This document shows positions 25,684 through 33,159 of a stretch of DNA of 64,000 bases, in pieces. The notes below the pieces were generated by a model. It saw only the letters and a program-made list of their open reading frames with translations, had not been told where the DNA came from and did not search any database. The stretch spans positions 8,528,501 to 8,592,500 of the forward strand of contig NZ_CP109434.1 of NCBI RefSeq assembly GCF_036227105.1, given 5' to 3'. The translations under genes and the position numbers were made by a program. This DNA comes from Amycolatopsis sp. NBC_01488 (GTDB lineage: Bacteria; Actinomycetota; Actinomycetes; Mycobacteriales; Pseudonocardiaceae). Positions within the stretch are counted from its first letter, which is position 1; each line of letters opens with the position of its first letter.

Positions 25684-27666
25684 ATGGCTGCTCACGACGC
25701 GTCCCGCGCCCCGGCGTGGGTCGAGCCGATGCTCGCCAAGGCCGACGGCGGCCGGCTGCGCAGCGGCGCCGAATGGGCGTACGAGTACAAGCTGGACGGC
25801 TACCGCGCGGCGATGCGGATCGCCTCGGACGGCACCACGGTCCTCACCAGCCGCAACAACATCGACTTCACCGCCGAGTTCGCCGAGCTCGCCGGGGTCC
25901 TCGCCCCCGCGCTCGACGGGCGGGCCGCCTACCTCGACGGCGAAGTCGTCACCTACGGCGAAGACGGCCGCATCGACTTCGAGCGCATGCAGGAGCGCCG
26001 CGGCCGCTGGGTCCGGCACCAGAGCGCCCCGAAGACCCGGGACTTCGCCGACGTCCCGGTCCGGTTCCTCGCTTTCGACCTGCTGCGCCTCGGCGACCGC
26101 GACCTGCTCAAGGAACCGTACGACGAACGCCGCCGCCTGCTGGCCGCCCTGCCGATGCCCGATCCGTACCGCGTCTCGGTGGTCCGCGCCGTCACCTTCG
26201 ACGAGCTGGCCGCCGACCGCCGCACGCCGGCGGACTTCCTGGCCCACGCCGCGTCCGCCGGCTACGAAGGCGTCGTCGCGAAGCTGCGCAGCTCGGCGTA
26301 CGTGCCCGGGCAGCGGCCGGACTCCTGGCTCAAGCACCCGCTGATCCGCACGCAGGAAGTCATCGTCTGCGGGTGGCGTCCCGGGCAGCGCAGCTTCACC
26401 GGCACCCTCGGCGGCCTGCTGCTCGGCGCCCACGACCCCGAGACGGGCGATCTCGTCTACATCGGCGACGTCGGCACCGGCTTCAGCCAGGCCGCGCGCG
26501 CCGACCTGATGGCCCGGCTCCAGCCACTCGAACGCCGCACTCACCCGTTCGTGACGACGCCGCCGCGCGAAGACACCGTCCGCGCCCGCTGGGTCGAGCC
26601 CCGGCTCGTCGGCGAGATCGTCTACCGGCAGTTCACGCGCGCCGGCCGCGTCCGCCACACCGCCTGGCGTGGCCTGCGGGCGGACAAGGAACCCGCCGAC
26701 GTGCTCGCTCCGCGCGCGGTCCCCCACGAGCCCGCTCCACTCGCGAGTCCCGAGCCGGCCGGCCGGAAGATCACCGTCCAGGCGGGAACCCGGCAGCTCA
26801 CACTGTCCAATTTGGACAAGGTGCTGTACCCGGCGGACGGCTTCACCAAGGGCGAGGTGATCAACTACTATTCGCGGATCGCCGCGGTCCTGCTGCCGCA
26901 CCTCGCCGGCCGGCCGGTGACCTTCATCCGCTACCCCGACGGCGTCGGCGGCGAGAAGTGGTTCGAGAAGAACGTCCCCCGCGGCGCGCCGAGCTGGCTG
27001 CGCACGGTCCGGCTGCCCAGCACGGGTTCCCGCGGCGGCGGCGACACCATCGACTACCCGCTCCTCGACGACCTCCCGGCGCTCGTCTGGTCGGCGAACA
27101 TGGCCGCACTGGAACTGCATGTTCCACAATGGACGGTCGCGGCGGACGCGACGCGGCAGCCGCCCGACCGCTTGGTGTTCGACCTGGACCCGGGCCCGGG
27201 AACGAGCGTCGTCGACTGTGCCCGCGTCGCCGAACGCCTGCACGACGTCCTCGCCGCCGACGGCCTGACCCCGTACGCGAAGACGTCGGGCTCCAAGGGA
27301 ATGCAGCTGTACTGCGGCATCCGCACCGACGACCCGGCGGCGCCGTCGGCCTACGCCAAGCGCCTCGCGCACCAGCTCGCGCGGGAGACGCCCGAATCGG
27401 TGACGGCGGTGATGGCCAAGGCGCAGCGCACCGGCCGGGTGTTCATCGACTGGAGTCAGAACAACCCGGCGAAGACGACGATCGCGCCGTACTCCCTGCG
27501 CGGGCGCGACCACCCGACGGTCTCGACCCCGGTGACGTGGGACGAGGTCCGGGCCTGCCGCCACGTCAACCACCTGACGTTCACCGCCGACGACGTCCTC
27601 GACCGCGTCGGCGAGCACGGTGACCTGCTCGCCGGTCTCGACGAGCGCCGCGCACCCCTTCCCTAG
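25684..27666 (+). CDS. ligD: LigD-type ATP-dependent DNA ligase with fused primase-polymerase domain
   Basis: A 660-residue two-domain protein. The N-terminal ATP-dependent ligase has catalytic K36 in EYKLDGYR, the nucleotidyl-transferase motifs EVVTYGEDG and EGVVAKLRSS, and an OB fold to about residue 315. The C-terminal archaeo-eukaryotic primase-type polymerase begins around 365 (LTLSNLDKVLYPADGFTKGEVINYY), has metal aspartates D500/D502 (DLDPGPG), KTSGSKGMQLY and DWSQNN. The order is ligase then polymerase, with no 3'-phosphoesterase domain. LigD works with Ku in non-homologous end joining; no Ku gene is in this window. Confidence 0.93.
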   Translation: MAAHDASRAPAWVEPMLAKADGGRLRSGAEWAYEYKLDGYRAAMRIASDGTTVLTSRNNIDFTAEFAELAGVLAPALDGRAAYLDGEVVTYGEDGRIDFERMQERRGRWVRHQSAPKTRDFADVPVRFLAFDLLRLGDRDLLKEPYDERRRLLAALPMPDPYRVSVVRAVTFDELAADRRTPADFLAHAASAGYEGVVAKLRSSAYVPGQRPDSWLKHPLIRTQEVIVCGWRPGQRSFTGTLGGLLLGAHDPETGDLVYIGDVGTGFSQAARADLMARLQPLERRTHPFVTTPPREDTVRARWVEPRLVGEIVYRQFTRAGRVRHTAWRGLRADKEPADVLAPRAVPHEPAPLASPEPAGRKITVQAGTRQLTLSNLDKVLYPADGFTKGEVINYYSRIAAVLLPHLAGRPVTFIRYPDGVGGEKWFEKNVPRGAPSWLRTVRLPSTGSRGGGDTIDYPLLDDLPALVWSANMAALELHVPQWTVAADATRQPPDRLVFDLDPGPGTSVVDCARVAERLHDVLAADGLTPYAKTSGSKGMQLYCGIRTDDPAAPSAYAKRLAHQLARETPESVTAVMAKAQRTGRVFIDWSQNNPAKTTIAPYSLRGRDHPTVSTPVTWDEVRACRHVNHLTFTADDVLDRVGEHGDLLAGLDERRAPLP

Positions 27667-28244
27667 CGTCGCTCGAGGAGGCGCCTGGCCCGGCCGACCA
27701 GATTTCGCACCGGCGCGAGCCGGGACCGAGGCTCCTCGTGCCGGGGTTCGGGTTTCTCGGGATTCTCCGAGGGCGCAGCGGATTCCGCTTCGCCGGCGGC
27801 CGGCTGCTCGGCCGGGTGCGTTCGCGGCGCGGGAATCTCGCCCTCGATGTTTCCGTGGTCCGGCGACGGCTCCGCCGGGCGAGTGGTCACCGGAGCGGGC
27901 GCCGACCGCGCGGGCACCGGCGCATGCCGGGGCTGCGGCTCGGGCCGGAGTTGCGGCTCAGGCCGGGGCTGCGGTTCGGGCCGGGGCTGCGGTTCGGGCC
28001 GGAGTTGCGGCTCAGGCCGGAGTTGCGGCCGCGGTGGGCGGGGCACCGGCGGTGCGAGCATGTCGGGCGTGATGGCCGGCGTCATGAGCGGCGTGTGGGC
28101 CGCGTCGGCGTTCGGCCTCGCCGGTTCACGGACTTCCGGGTAGCGCGCCAGCGGATCGCTCTCCACGGCGACCGCGCGGCTTCGCAGCAGACCGCACAGC
28201 CCCAGCAGGCCGAGCAAGCCGACGAGACCCCAAAACACCGTCAT
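27663..28244 (-). CDS. Single-pass membrane protein with proline/arginine-rich repeats
   Basis: A 193-residue protein of unknown function. A hydrophobic helix near the N-terminus (VFWGLVGLLGLLGLCGLL) is followed by a polar region. A run of RPEPQ(L/P) hexapeptide repeats spans about residues 72-105, and the C-terminus is basic (LVGRARRLLERR). The ATG at 28244 follows AAGGGAGG. The layout suggests an anchored protein with an extended arm inside the cell or across the wall. It overlaps the LigD stop by four bases. Confidence 0.65.
   Translation of the reverse strand: MTVFWGLVGLLGLLGLCGLLRSRAVAVESDPLARYPEVREPARPNADAAHTPLMTPAITPDMLAPPVPRPPRPQLRPEPQLRPEPQPRPEPQPRPEPQLRPEPQPRHAPVPARSAPAPVTTRPAEPSPDHGNIEGEIPAPRTHPAEQPAAGEAESAAPSENPEKPEPRHEEPRSRLAPVRNLVGRARRLLERR
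27929..28030. repeat. 18-bp tandem repeats coding RPEPQ(L/P)
   Basis: About five to six 18-bp units, coding six residues each on the minus strand and varying between an L and a P codon. The array lies inside the membrane-protein gene and is likely unstable in copy number. Confidence 0.75.
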
Positions 28245-28329
28245 GACGGTCCTCCCTTTCCACGCTCCCAGCGGGGATAACCGGCCGGGGGCCCGCCAAC
28301 CGGACCGGCACCCGAGTGAGTGACACCGC

Positions 28330-29271
28330 TCAGCCGAGCCGCGGCACATCGTTCGGGAACGACACGGGCAGCTCGTAGAGCCCGCGTGCCGTGCGGGCGC
28401 CGCCGAGCCAGCCGTGGAAGTAGATGTGGCCGTCGACGACGTCGGCGCCGCCCGGGGCGTCCACCTTGCCGCCGAGCAGTTCGGTGGACAGGAACTGGGC
28501 GTCCGCCTTCACGAACGGCCCGGTCGCCGTCGGCGCGGACGCGTAGCACGTGTGGTAGCCGGAGCTCTGGAACGTGTCCGCGGAGTAGAACAGCAGGAAA
28601 CGGCTCGCGGTCTTCACCACCGACGGCGCTTCGACGACCGCCTTCTCCGCGGTGAGGTCGGCGCGCAGCAGCTCGACGCGCGGCCCGGCGAGCGTGCGCC
28701 CGTCGGCCTGCACCTTCTGCGTCCAGATCGCGGCCGGTGCGCCGGTGGCGCCGCCGTCGCTCTTGTAGAGCAGGTAACGGGTTCCGTCCGAATCGAGGAA
28801 CGTCTGCGGGTCGATGTCGCCGTGGTCTTCGGGCACGCAGACCAGCGGCTGGTCACCGGCCGGGGTGAACGGCCCGGCCGCCTTCGACGCGGTCGCGGCG
28901 CCGAGGCACATCTGCCCGCCGGCCGTCCGCGCCGCCGCGAAGTACAGCATGAACGTCCCGTCCGGCAGCTGCGTGACGTCCGGCGCCCAGAACCCGCCGT
29001 CCGGCTTGGCCCACGCGGGAACGGCGCCGAGCGCGTCGCCGGTGATGCGCCACGGCCCTTCCGGCGCCGGCGCGGTCGCCACCGGGATCCGGCCGGAGCC
29101 GGTGCTCGTCGAGAACGCGAAGTAGCCGCCCGCGGTCTTCACGACGTCCGGGTCCGGGAAGTCCTGGTTGATCAGCAGCCGCGGCTCGCTGACGGCCGAC
29201 GCCGCCGGGCAGACCGCGAAGGCGGCCACGAGGACGACCACCGGAACGAGCAGGAATCCCTTGATGCTCAT
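28330..29271 (-). CDS. Secreted glycoside hydrolase family 43-like protein
   Basis: A 313-residue protein with a signal peptide (IKGFLLVPVVVLVAAFAV, cleavage near ASA-VSE at about 26). The five-bladed propeller residues of GH43 are visible: the catalytic base in DFPDPD (about D40), the pKa-modulating aspartate in DIDPQTF (about D154), and the general acid in VVEAPSVVK (about E214). GH43 enzymes act on arabinan and xylan side chains outside the cell. The start at 29271 begins directly with the signal peptide. Exact substrate unknown. Confidence 0.87.
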   Translation of the reverse strand: MSIKGFLLVPVVVLVAAFAVCPAASAVSEPRLLINQDFPDPDVVKTAGGYFAFSTSTGSGRIPVATAPAPEGPWRITGDALGAVPAWAKPDGGFWAPDVTQLPDGTFMLYFAAARTAGGQMCLGAATASKAAGPFTPAGDQPLVCVPEDHGDIDPQTFLDSDGTRYLLYKSDGGATGAPAAIWTQKVQADGRTLAGPRVELLRADLTAEKAVVEAPSVVKTASRFLLFYSADTFQSSGYHTCYASAPTATGPFVKADAQFLSTELLGGKVDAPGGADVVDGHIYFHGWLGGARTARGLYELPVSFPNDVPRLG

Positions 29272-29367
29272 GACCAATTCTGTTTGCCTCCCAACGCTTC
29301 CGGCAATGGCGGACGACGCCCGGATCGGGTGGATTCGGCCCCGTCGCGGCGGGGAAGCCGCCGTTCC

Positions 29368-30129
29368 ATGCACGCACCGAAAGGCGCCTACCGCGCCGGC
29401 CACGCCGTCGGGGAAGCCGAAGGAACCGCCGCGGAGCAGGAAAAGCCGTTGGGCACACCGGGCAAGCCGCTCGACCGCCGGTCGCCGTTCTTCGCCGGGC
29501 TGACCGCCGCGGCCGGCGTGGTCGTCACGGTCGCGGTCGTCGAGGTCGTCCTGGCGGCGTCCGATGTGCTGCTCCTGATCGGTATCGCGTTCTTCATCGC
29601 GGTCGGGCTGGAACCGGTGACCGCCCGGCTCGCGCGCCGGATGCCCCGCGCGTTCGCCGCCGGCCTGGTCGTCGGGACCGGGCTGGCCGGGTTCGCCGCG
29701 GCCGTCGCCGGTGCGGCCGTTCCGCTGGCCGACCAGATCGGGCAGCTGCGCGACGGCGCGCCGCACTACCTGGCCCTGCTGCACGATCCCGCCACCCTGC
29801 TGGGCCGGGCCGACGAGGCCTTCGGGCTCGAAGCGGCCATCCGCCACGTCCACCTGGCGGACGTGGCGAAATCGCTCGCCGGCGTGCTCGGCGACGCGGC
29901 GATCGTCGTCGTGCTCAGCACGTACTTCGTCGCCGACTTCCCGCGTGTCCGCACCGCGCTCTACCGGTTGGCTCGGAAGCGCTCGCCGCACCCAAACCAC
30001 CCGCAAGTTACCGGATTCCGGCGGCCAGGCGACCTCCGTCGCACGACGCCACTCCCCCGGCATCGCCGACCGACACAGCTCCGGTGGCCGAGCCCACGGC
30101 CCCGGCGCCACCCCTCACCGACGAGCTGA
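29368..30129 (+). pseudogene. AI-2E family transporter, C-terminally truncated
   Basis: The frame from the ATG at 29368 reads as the N-terminal half of an AI-2E/YdiK-type permease: two helices (FFAGLTAAAGVVVTVAVVEVV and VLLLIGIAFFIAVGLEPVTA), a third, then the soluble segment, and VVVLSTYFVADFPRVRTALYRLARKRSPH. From about 29990 the sequence becomes proline/arginine-rich and unlike the family, ending at 30129. The conserved C-terminal helices are absent, and the next gene begins inside this frame. A deletion or rearrangement has probably removed the second half. Confidence 0.7.
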
Positions 30130-30902
30130 AAGCCCAGGAAACGGCATGGTGGCCCCCGGCCGTCCTCGTCTTCGCCGTGGCTCTCGCCGTCGCCTTGCTT
30201 CTCATCCCCAGCGCCGCCGAGCCGCGACGGCTCGCCGGGACTCCGTCACCCGTGACGACGGCGCCCGTCACCACCCGGCCGCCGGAACCCGCTGCCCTTC
30301 CCGACGGCCCGCCCGTCACCCCCGCGGGCGCCGGTACCTGGCACGTCGTCCCCGGGCCCGACACCCTCGCGGGGACCGGCGCGACAGAACTCACCTACAC
30401 CGTCGAAATCGAAGACGGCGTCCAAGCCCCGGACTTCGCGACCCAGGTGGACGACATCCTCGCCGACCCCCGGGGCTGGATCAGCCAAGGCCGGGTGCGC
30501 TTCCGCCGCGAAACCGGCCCCGACGCCCACCCCTCGGTGCGGATCAGCCTCACCACCCCGGCCACCGCCCGCCGCCTTTGCGGCTTCGCGATCCCGTACG
30601 ACTCCTCCTGCCACCTCGCGCACCGGATCGTCGTCAACCTCGCCCGCTGGATCCGCGGCGCCCACTCCTTCGGGCACGACCTCGCCGGGTACCGCGCCTA
30701 CGCCATCAACCACGAAACGGGCCACGCCCTCGGCTTCGGGCACGTCGGCTGCCCCGCCACCGGCGCACGCGCGCCCGTGATGATGCAGCAGACTTTCGGT
30801 CTCTCGAACACCTACCTCGCCGAGCTGAACCGCGCCGAACGCACGTCCACCCCGGTCCGGCCCGATGGTGCCGTCTGCCGGCCCAACCCCTGGGTCGCCT
30901 GA
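30084..30902 (+). CDS. DUF3152-type membrane-anchored putative metalloprotease
   Basis: A 272-residue protein with a short N-terminal cytoplasmic part, one membrane helix (about 23-41), a proline/threonine-rich linker and an extracellular domain. The domain carries HETGHALGFGH (210-220), a full HExxHxxGxxH zinc-binding motif with E211 as the catalytic base. Two cysteines (166 and 176) may pair. DUF3152 proteins are common in actinomycetes and have no assigned substrate. The GTG at 30084 lies inside the tail of the truncated transporter frame and has no clear ribosome-binding site, so the true start is uncertain. Confidence 0.8.
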   Translation: MAEPTAPAPPLTDELKAQETAWWPPAVLVFAVALAVALLLIPSAAEPRRLAGTPSPVTTAPVTTRPPEPAALPDGPPVTPAGAGTWHVVPGPDTLAGTGATELTYTVEIEDGVQAPDFATQVDDILADPRGWISQGRVRFRRETGPDAHPSVRISLTTPATARRLCGFAIPYDSSCHLAHRIVVNLARWIRGAHSFGHDLAGYRAYAINHETGHALGFGHVGCPATGARAPVMMQQTFGLSNTYLAELNRAERTSTPVRPDGAVCRPNPWVA

Positions 30903-31041
30903 CGACCCACGGTCGCGCCGCGTCATCCCAACGAGTTGTCCGCCGTCTCGAACGGGGGCGCACGGGGAGCGCGTGGACCACCCCGTGCGGGGTCGCCGCT
31001 GGGCCAGACGGGCAACGACCACGCAGCGCGAGTGAAGCTCC

Positions 31042-31071
31042 TTGTCCCCGCGGATCTTTCCTCGCTAGCGT
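31042..31071 (+). promoter_or_regulatory. Candidate promoter of the terpene-encapsulin operon
   Basis: TTGTCC at 31042-31047, an 18-bp spacer, and TAGCGT at 31066-31071: a plausible housekeeping-type promoter in the 244-bp gap upstream of the methyltransferase gene. It would give a leader of about 70 nt. Confidence 0.45.
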
Positions 31072-31105
31072 CGACGGAGAGGGGACGAAGCCGGGCGCCC
31101 GGTTG

Positions 31106-31126
31106 TTTCCTTGCAGCCCAAGGAAA
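31106..31126 (+). promoter_or_regulatory. Leader hairpin before the methyltransferase start
   Basis: TTTCCTT, a 7-nt loop, AAGGAAA: a perfect 7-bp stem ending eight bases before the GAGGAG ribosome-binding site of the gene at 31147. A second perfect palindrome, CCGGGC-GCCCGG, lies at 31091-31102. Confidence 0.4.
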
Positions 31127-31146
31127 AACGAGCGAGGAGTTTCTCG

Positions 31147-31998
31147 ATGACGGCTTTCGACCAGCCCGTGACCCGCACCGCGTACCAGCAGTCGGTCGCC
31201 GACTACTGGAACGCGGAGAAGGACCCGGTGAACCTCCGGCTGGGCGACGTCGACGGCCTCTACCACCACCACTACGGCCTCGGCGACTACGACCCGGCCG
31301 TCCTCGACGCCCCCGAAGACCGGCGCGACCAGGCGATCATCGCCGAGATGCACCGGCTCGAGACCGCACAGGCCGACGTCCTGCTCGATCACCTCGGCCC
31401 GATCGCGCCGGGCGACCGGCTGCTCGACGCCGGCTGCGGCCGGGGCGGCACGAGCGTCATGGCGCACCAGCGCTTCGGCTGCCAGGTCGACGGGATCTCC
31501 ATCTCCGAGCAGCAGGTCGGCTTCGCCAACGAGCACGTGCGGCAGCGCGGGATCGACGGCTCGGTGCGCTACCACCTGCGCAACATGCTCGACACCGGCT
31601 TCGAATCCGGGGTGTTCCAGGGCATCTGGAACAACGAGAGCACGATGTACGTCGACCTGCACGACCTGTTCGCCGAACACGCACGGCAGCTCAAGCCCGG
31701 CGGCCGCTACGTGACCATCACCGGCTGCTACAACGACGTCACCGGCGGCCGGTCGCGCGCGGTCAGCCAGATCGACCAGCACTACATCTGCAACATCCAC
31801 GCCCGCGGCGATTACTTCAAGGCGTTGTCCGACAACGGGTTCGTCCCGATCAACGTCGTCGACCTGACGGCCGCGACGATCCCCTACTGGGAGCTGCGGG
31901 AGCGGTCCTCGGTCGCCACCGGGGTCGAGAAGCCGTTCCTGACCGCCTACCGCGAAGGCAGCTTCCACTACCTGCTCATCGCCGCCGACCGCGTCTGA
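31147..31998 (+). CDS. Geranyl diphosphate 2-C-methyltransferase
   Basis: A 283-residue SAM-dependent methyltransferase. Visible features are the N-terminal YQQSVADYWNAEKDPVNLRLG and YHHHYG typical of GPP methyltransferases, SAM motif I LLDAGCGRGGTSV (92-104), and the substrate-site segment WNNESTMYVDL, whose glutamate (about E164) corresponds to the active-site acid of characterised enzymes. The reaction is SAM + geranyl diphosphate giving 2-methylgeranyl diphosphate, the C11 precursor of 2-methylisoborneol. The ATG follows GAGGAG seven bases away. It is first of a four-gene operon; the next gene, 27 bp downstream, is the cyclase that uses its product. Confidence 0.95.
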   Translation: MTAFDQPVTRTAYQQSVADYWNAEKDPVNLRLGDVDGLYHHHYGLGDYDPAVLDAPEDRRDQAIIAEMHRLETAQADVLLDHLGPIAPGDRLLDAGCGRGGTSVMAHQRFGCQVDGISISEQQVGFANEHVRQRGIDGSVRYHLRNMLDTGFESGVFQGIWNNESTMYVDLHDLFAEHARQLKPGGRYVTITGCYNDVTGGRSRAVSQIDQHYICNIHARGDYFKALSDNGFVPINVVDLTAATIPYWELRERSSVATGVEKPFLTAYREGSFHYLLIAADRV

Positions 31999-32025
31999 CC
32001 GGGGCCGGTGGCGAGGAAAGGCACC

Positions 32026-33132
32026 ATGACCGTGTGTCCACAGTGGACGTCCGGAGGCGCCGCCGGGGTGCTGGCGGGCCCGTTCGGCCTCGGCACGTCG
32101 GCGGCGCGGATCGGGACCCGGTTCCGGCCGGCGCCCGGGCCGGATCCGGCTTACGCGTACCTGCCCTGGGGTGACGGCAGCGCGCCGCCGTTGTACTGCC
32201 CGGTCGTGGGCCGCGTCGACGACGCCCTCGCCGGGGAGGTCGACCGCCGGCTGGTCGCCTGGGCCGCCGACTGCGGGTTCACCGGCGAGGGCCTCGACCA
32301 GGTCGCCCACGCCGGGTTCGGCCGCCTCGTGATGCTCGCCCACCCCGACTGCGACGACCCGGACCGGCTGCTCGTCGCGGCGCAGCTGAACGCGGTGTGG
32401 TGGGCGGCCGACGACTACTACGCCGACGACAGCACGCTGGGCGCGGCGCCGACCGAACTGCCGCCACGCCTGGCGCTCGTCATGGCGGCCATGGACCCCG
32501 TCGCGCCGGCCGGGGAGTTCTCGGCGCCCCTCGACGAAGCCCTGCGGGCCGACCCGATCCTCGTCGGCCTGCACTCGGCGATCGACCACCTGGGCCGGCA
32601 CGGGTCCCCCGTGCTGGTCCAGCGGGTCTGCTACGCGACGTTCGCGATGTTCGTCAGCTGGGACGCCTACGCGGCGTGGCGCCACACCGGCCGCTACCCA
32701 CCCGCGTGGGAGTACCTGGCGGCCCGCCAGCACGACAGCTTCTACACGTCGATGACCCTCGTCGACGCCGTCGGCGGCTACGAGCTGGCCGCGCCGTTCT
32801 ACTACGACCCGCGCGTGCGGGAGGCGATGATGCGAGCCGGGACGGCGTCGGTGCTGGTCAACGACCTGCACTCGGTGGCGAAGGACGCGGCCGACGAGAA
32901 GCCGGTCTGCAACATGGTCCTCCAGATCGCCGCCGACCGGGGCTGTTCGGTCGACGAAGCCGTCGAGGCCACCGTCGAACTCCACAACAAGATCGTCCAC
33001 GAGTTCGAGGACGGCCACCGGGAGCTGACGGCGGTGCCGTCACCGGAGCTGCAGCGGTTCCTCGTGGGCGTCCGTTCCTGGATGGGCGGCGGCTTCACCT
33101 GGCACGCCACCAATCCCCGTTACCAGTCTTGA
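32026..33132 (+). CDS. Terpene cyclase of the 2-methylisoborneol synthase type; encapsulin cargo protein
   Basis: A 368-residue class I terpene cyclase. The aspartate-rich metal motif is DDYYADD (129-135), and the NSE triad is NDLHSVAKDAADE (N279, S283, D287). A C-terminal RY pair (365-366) closes the active site. Pairing with GPP methyltransferase points to cyclisation of 2-methyl-GPP to 2-methylisoborneol or a close relative. The N-terminal tail holds a GVLAGPFGLGTSAARI segment (14-29) like the conserved GP-x-G-x-GT motif in disordered tails of encapsulated cyclases, which is thought to direct loading. The tail is far shorter than in Streptomyces enzymes. The ATG at 32026 follows AGGAAAGG. 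Confidence 0.93.
   Translation: MTVCPQWTSGGAAGVLAGPFGLGTSAARIGTRFRPAPGPDPAYAYLPWGDGSAPPLYCPVVGRVDDALAGEVDRRLVAWAADCGFTGEGLDQVAHAGFGRLVMLAHPDCDDPDRLLVAAQLNAVWWAADDYYADDSTLGAAPTELPPRLALVMAAMDPVAPAGEFSAPLDEALRADPILVGLHSAIDHLGRHGSPVLVQRVCYATFAMFVSWDAYAAWRHTGRYPPAWEYLAARQHDSFYTSMTLVDAVGGYELAAPFYYDPRVREAMMRAGTASVLVNDLHSVAKDAADEKPVCNMVLQIAADRGCSVDEAVEATVELHNKIVHEFEDGHRELTAVPSPELQRFLVGVRSWMGGGFTWHATNPRYQS
32036..32048. repeat. GTCCAC-W-GTGGAC palindrome, copy 1
   Basis: A perfect 13-bp palindrome within codons 4-8 of the terpene cyclase gene. Confidence 0.6.
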
Positions 33133-33159
33133 CCTACGAATGATTGGGTGGTTTTTGCT

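Noticed and set aside
27929..28030. Tandem repeats as a possible CRISPR array
   Set aside because: Units are 18 bp without spacers and encode a regular hexapeptide within a gene; no cas genes.
28330..30111. Single 593-codon minus-strand frame including the GH43 gene
   Set aside because: The upstream part lacks family features and runs opposite the transporter. The signal peptide at 29271 defines the real start.
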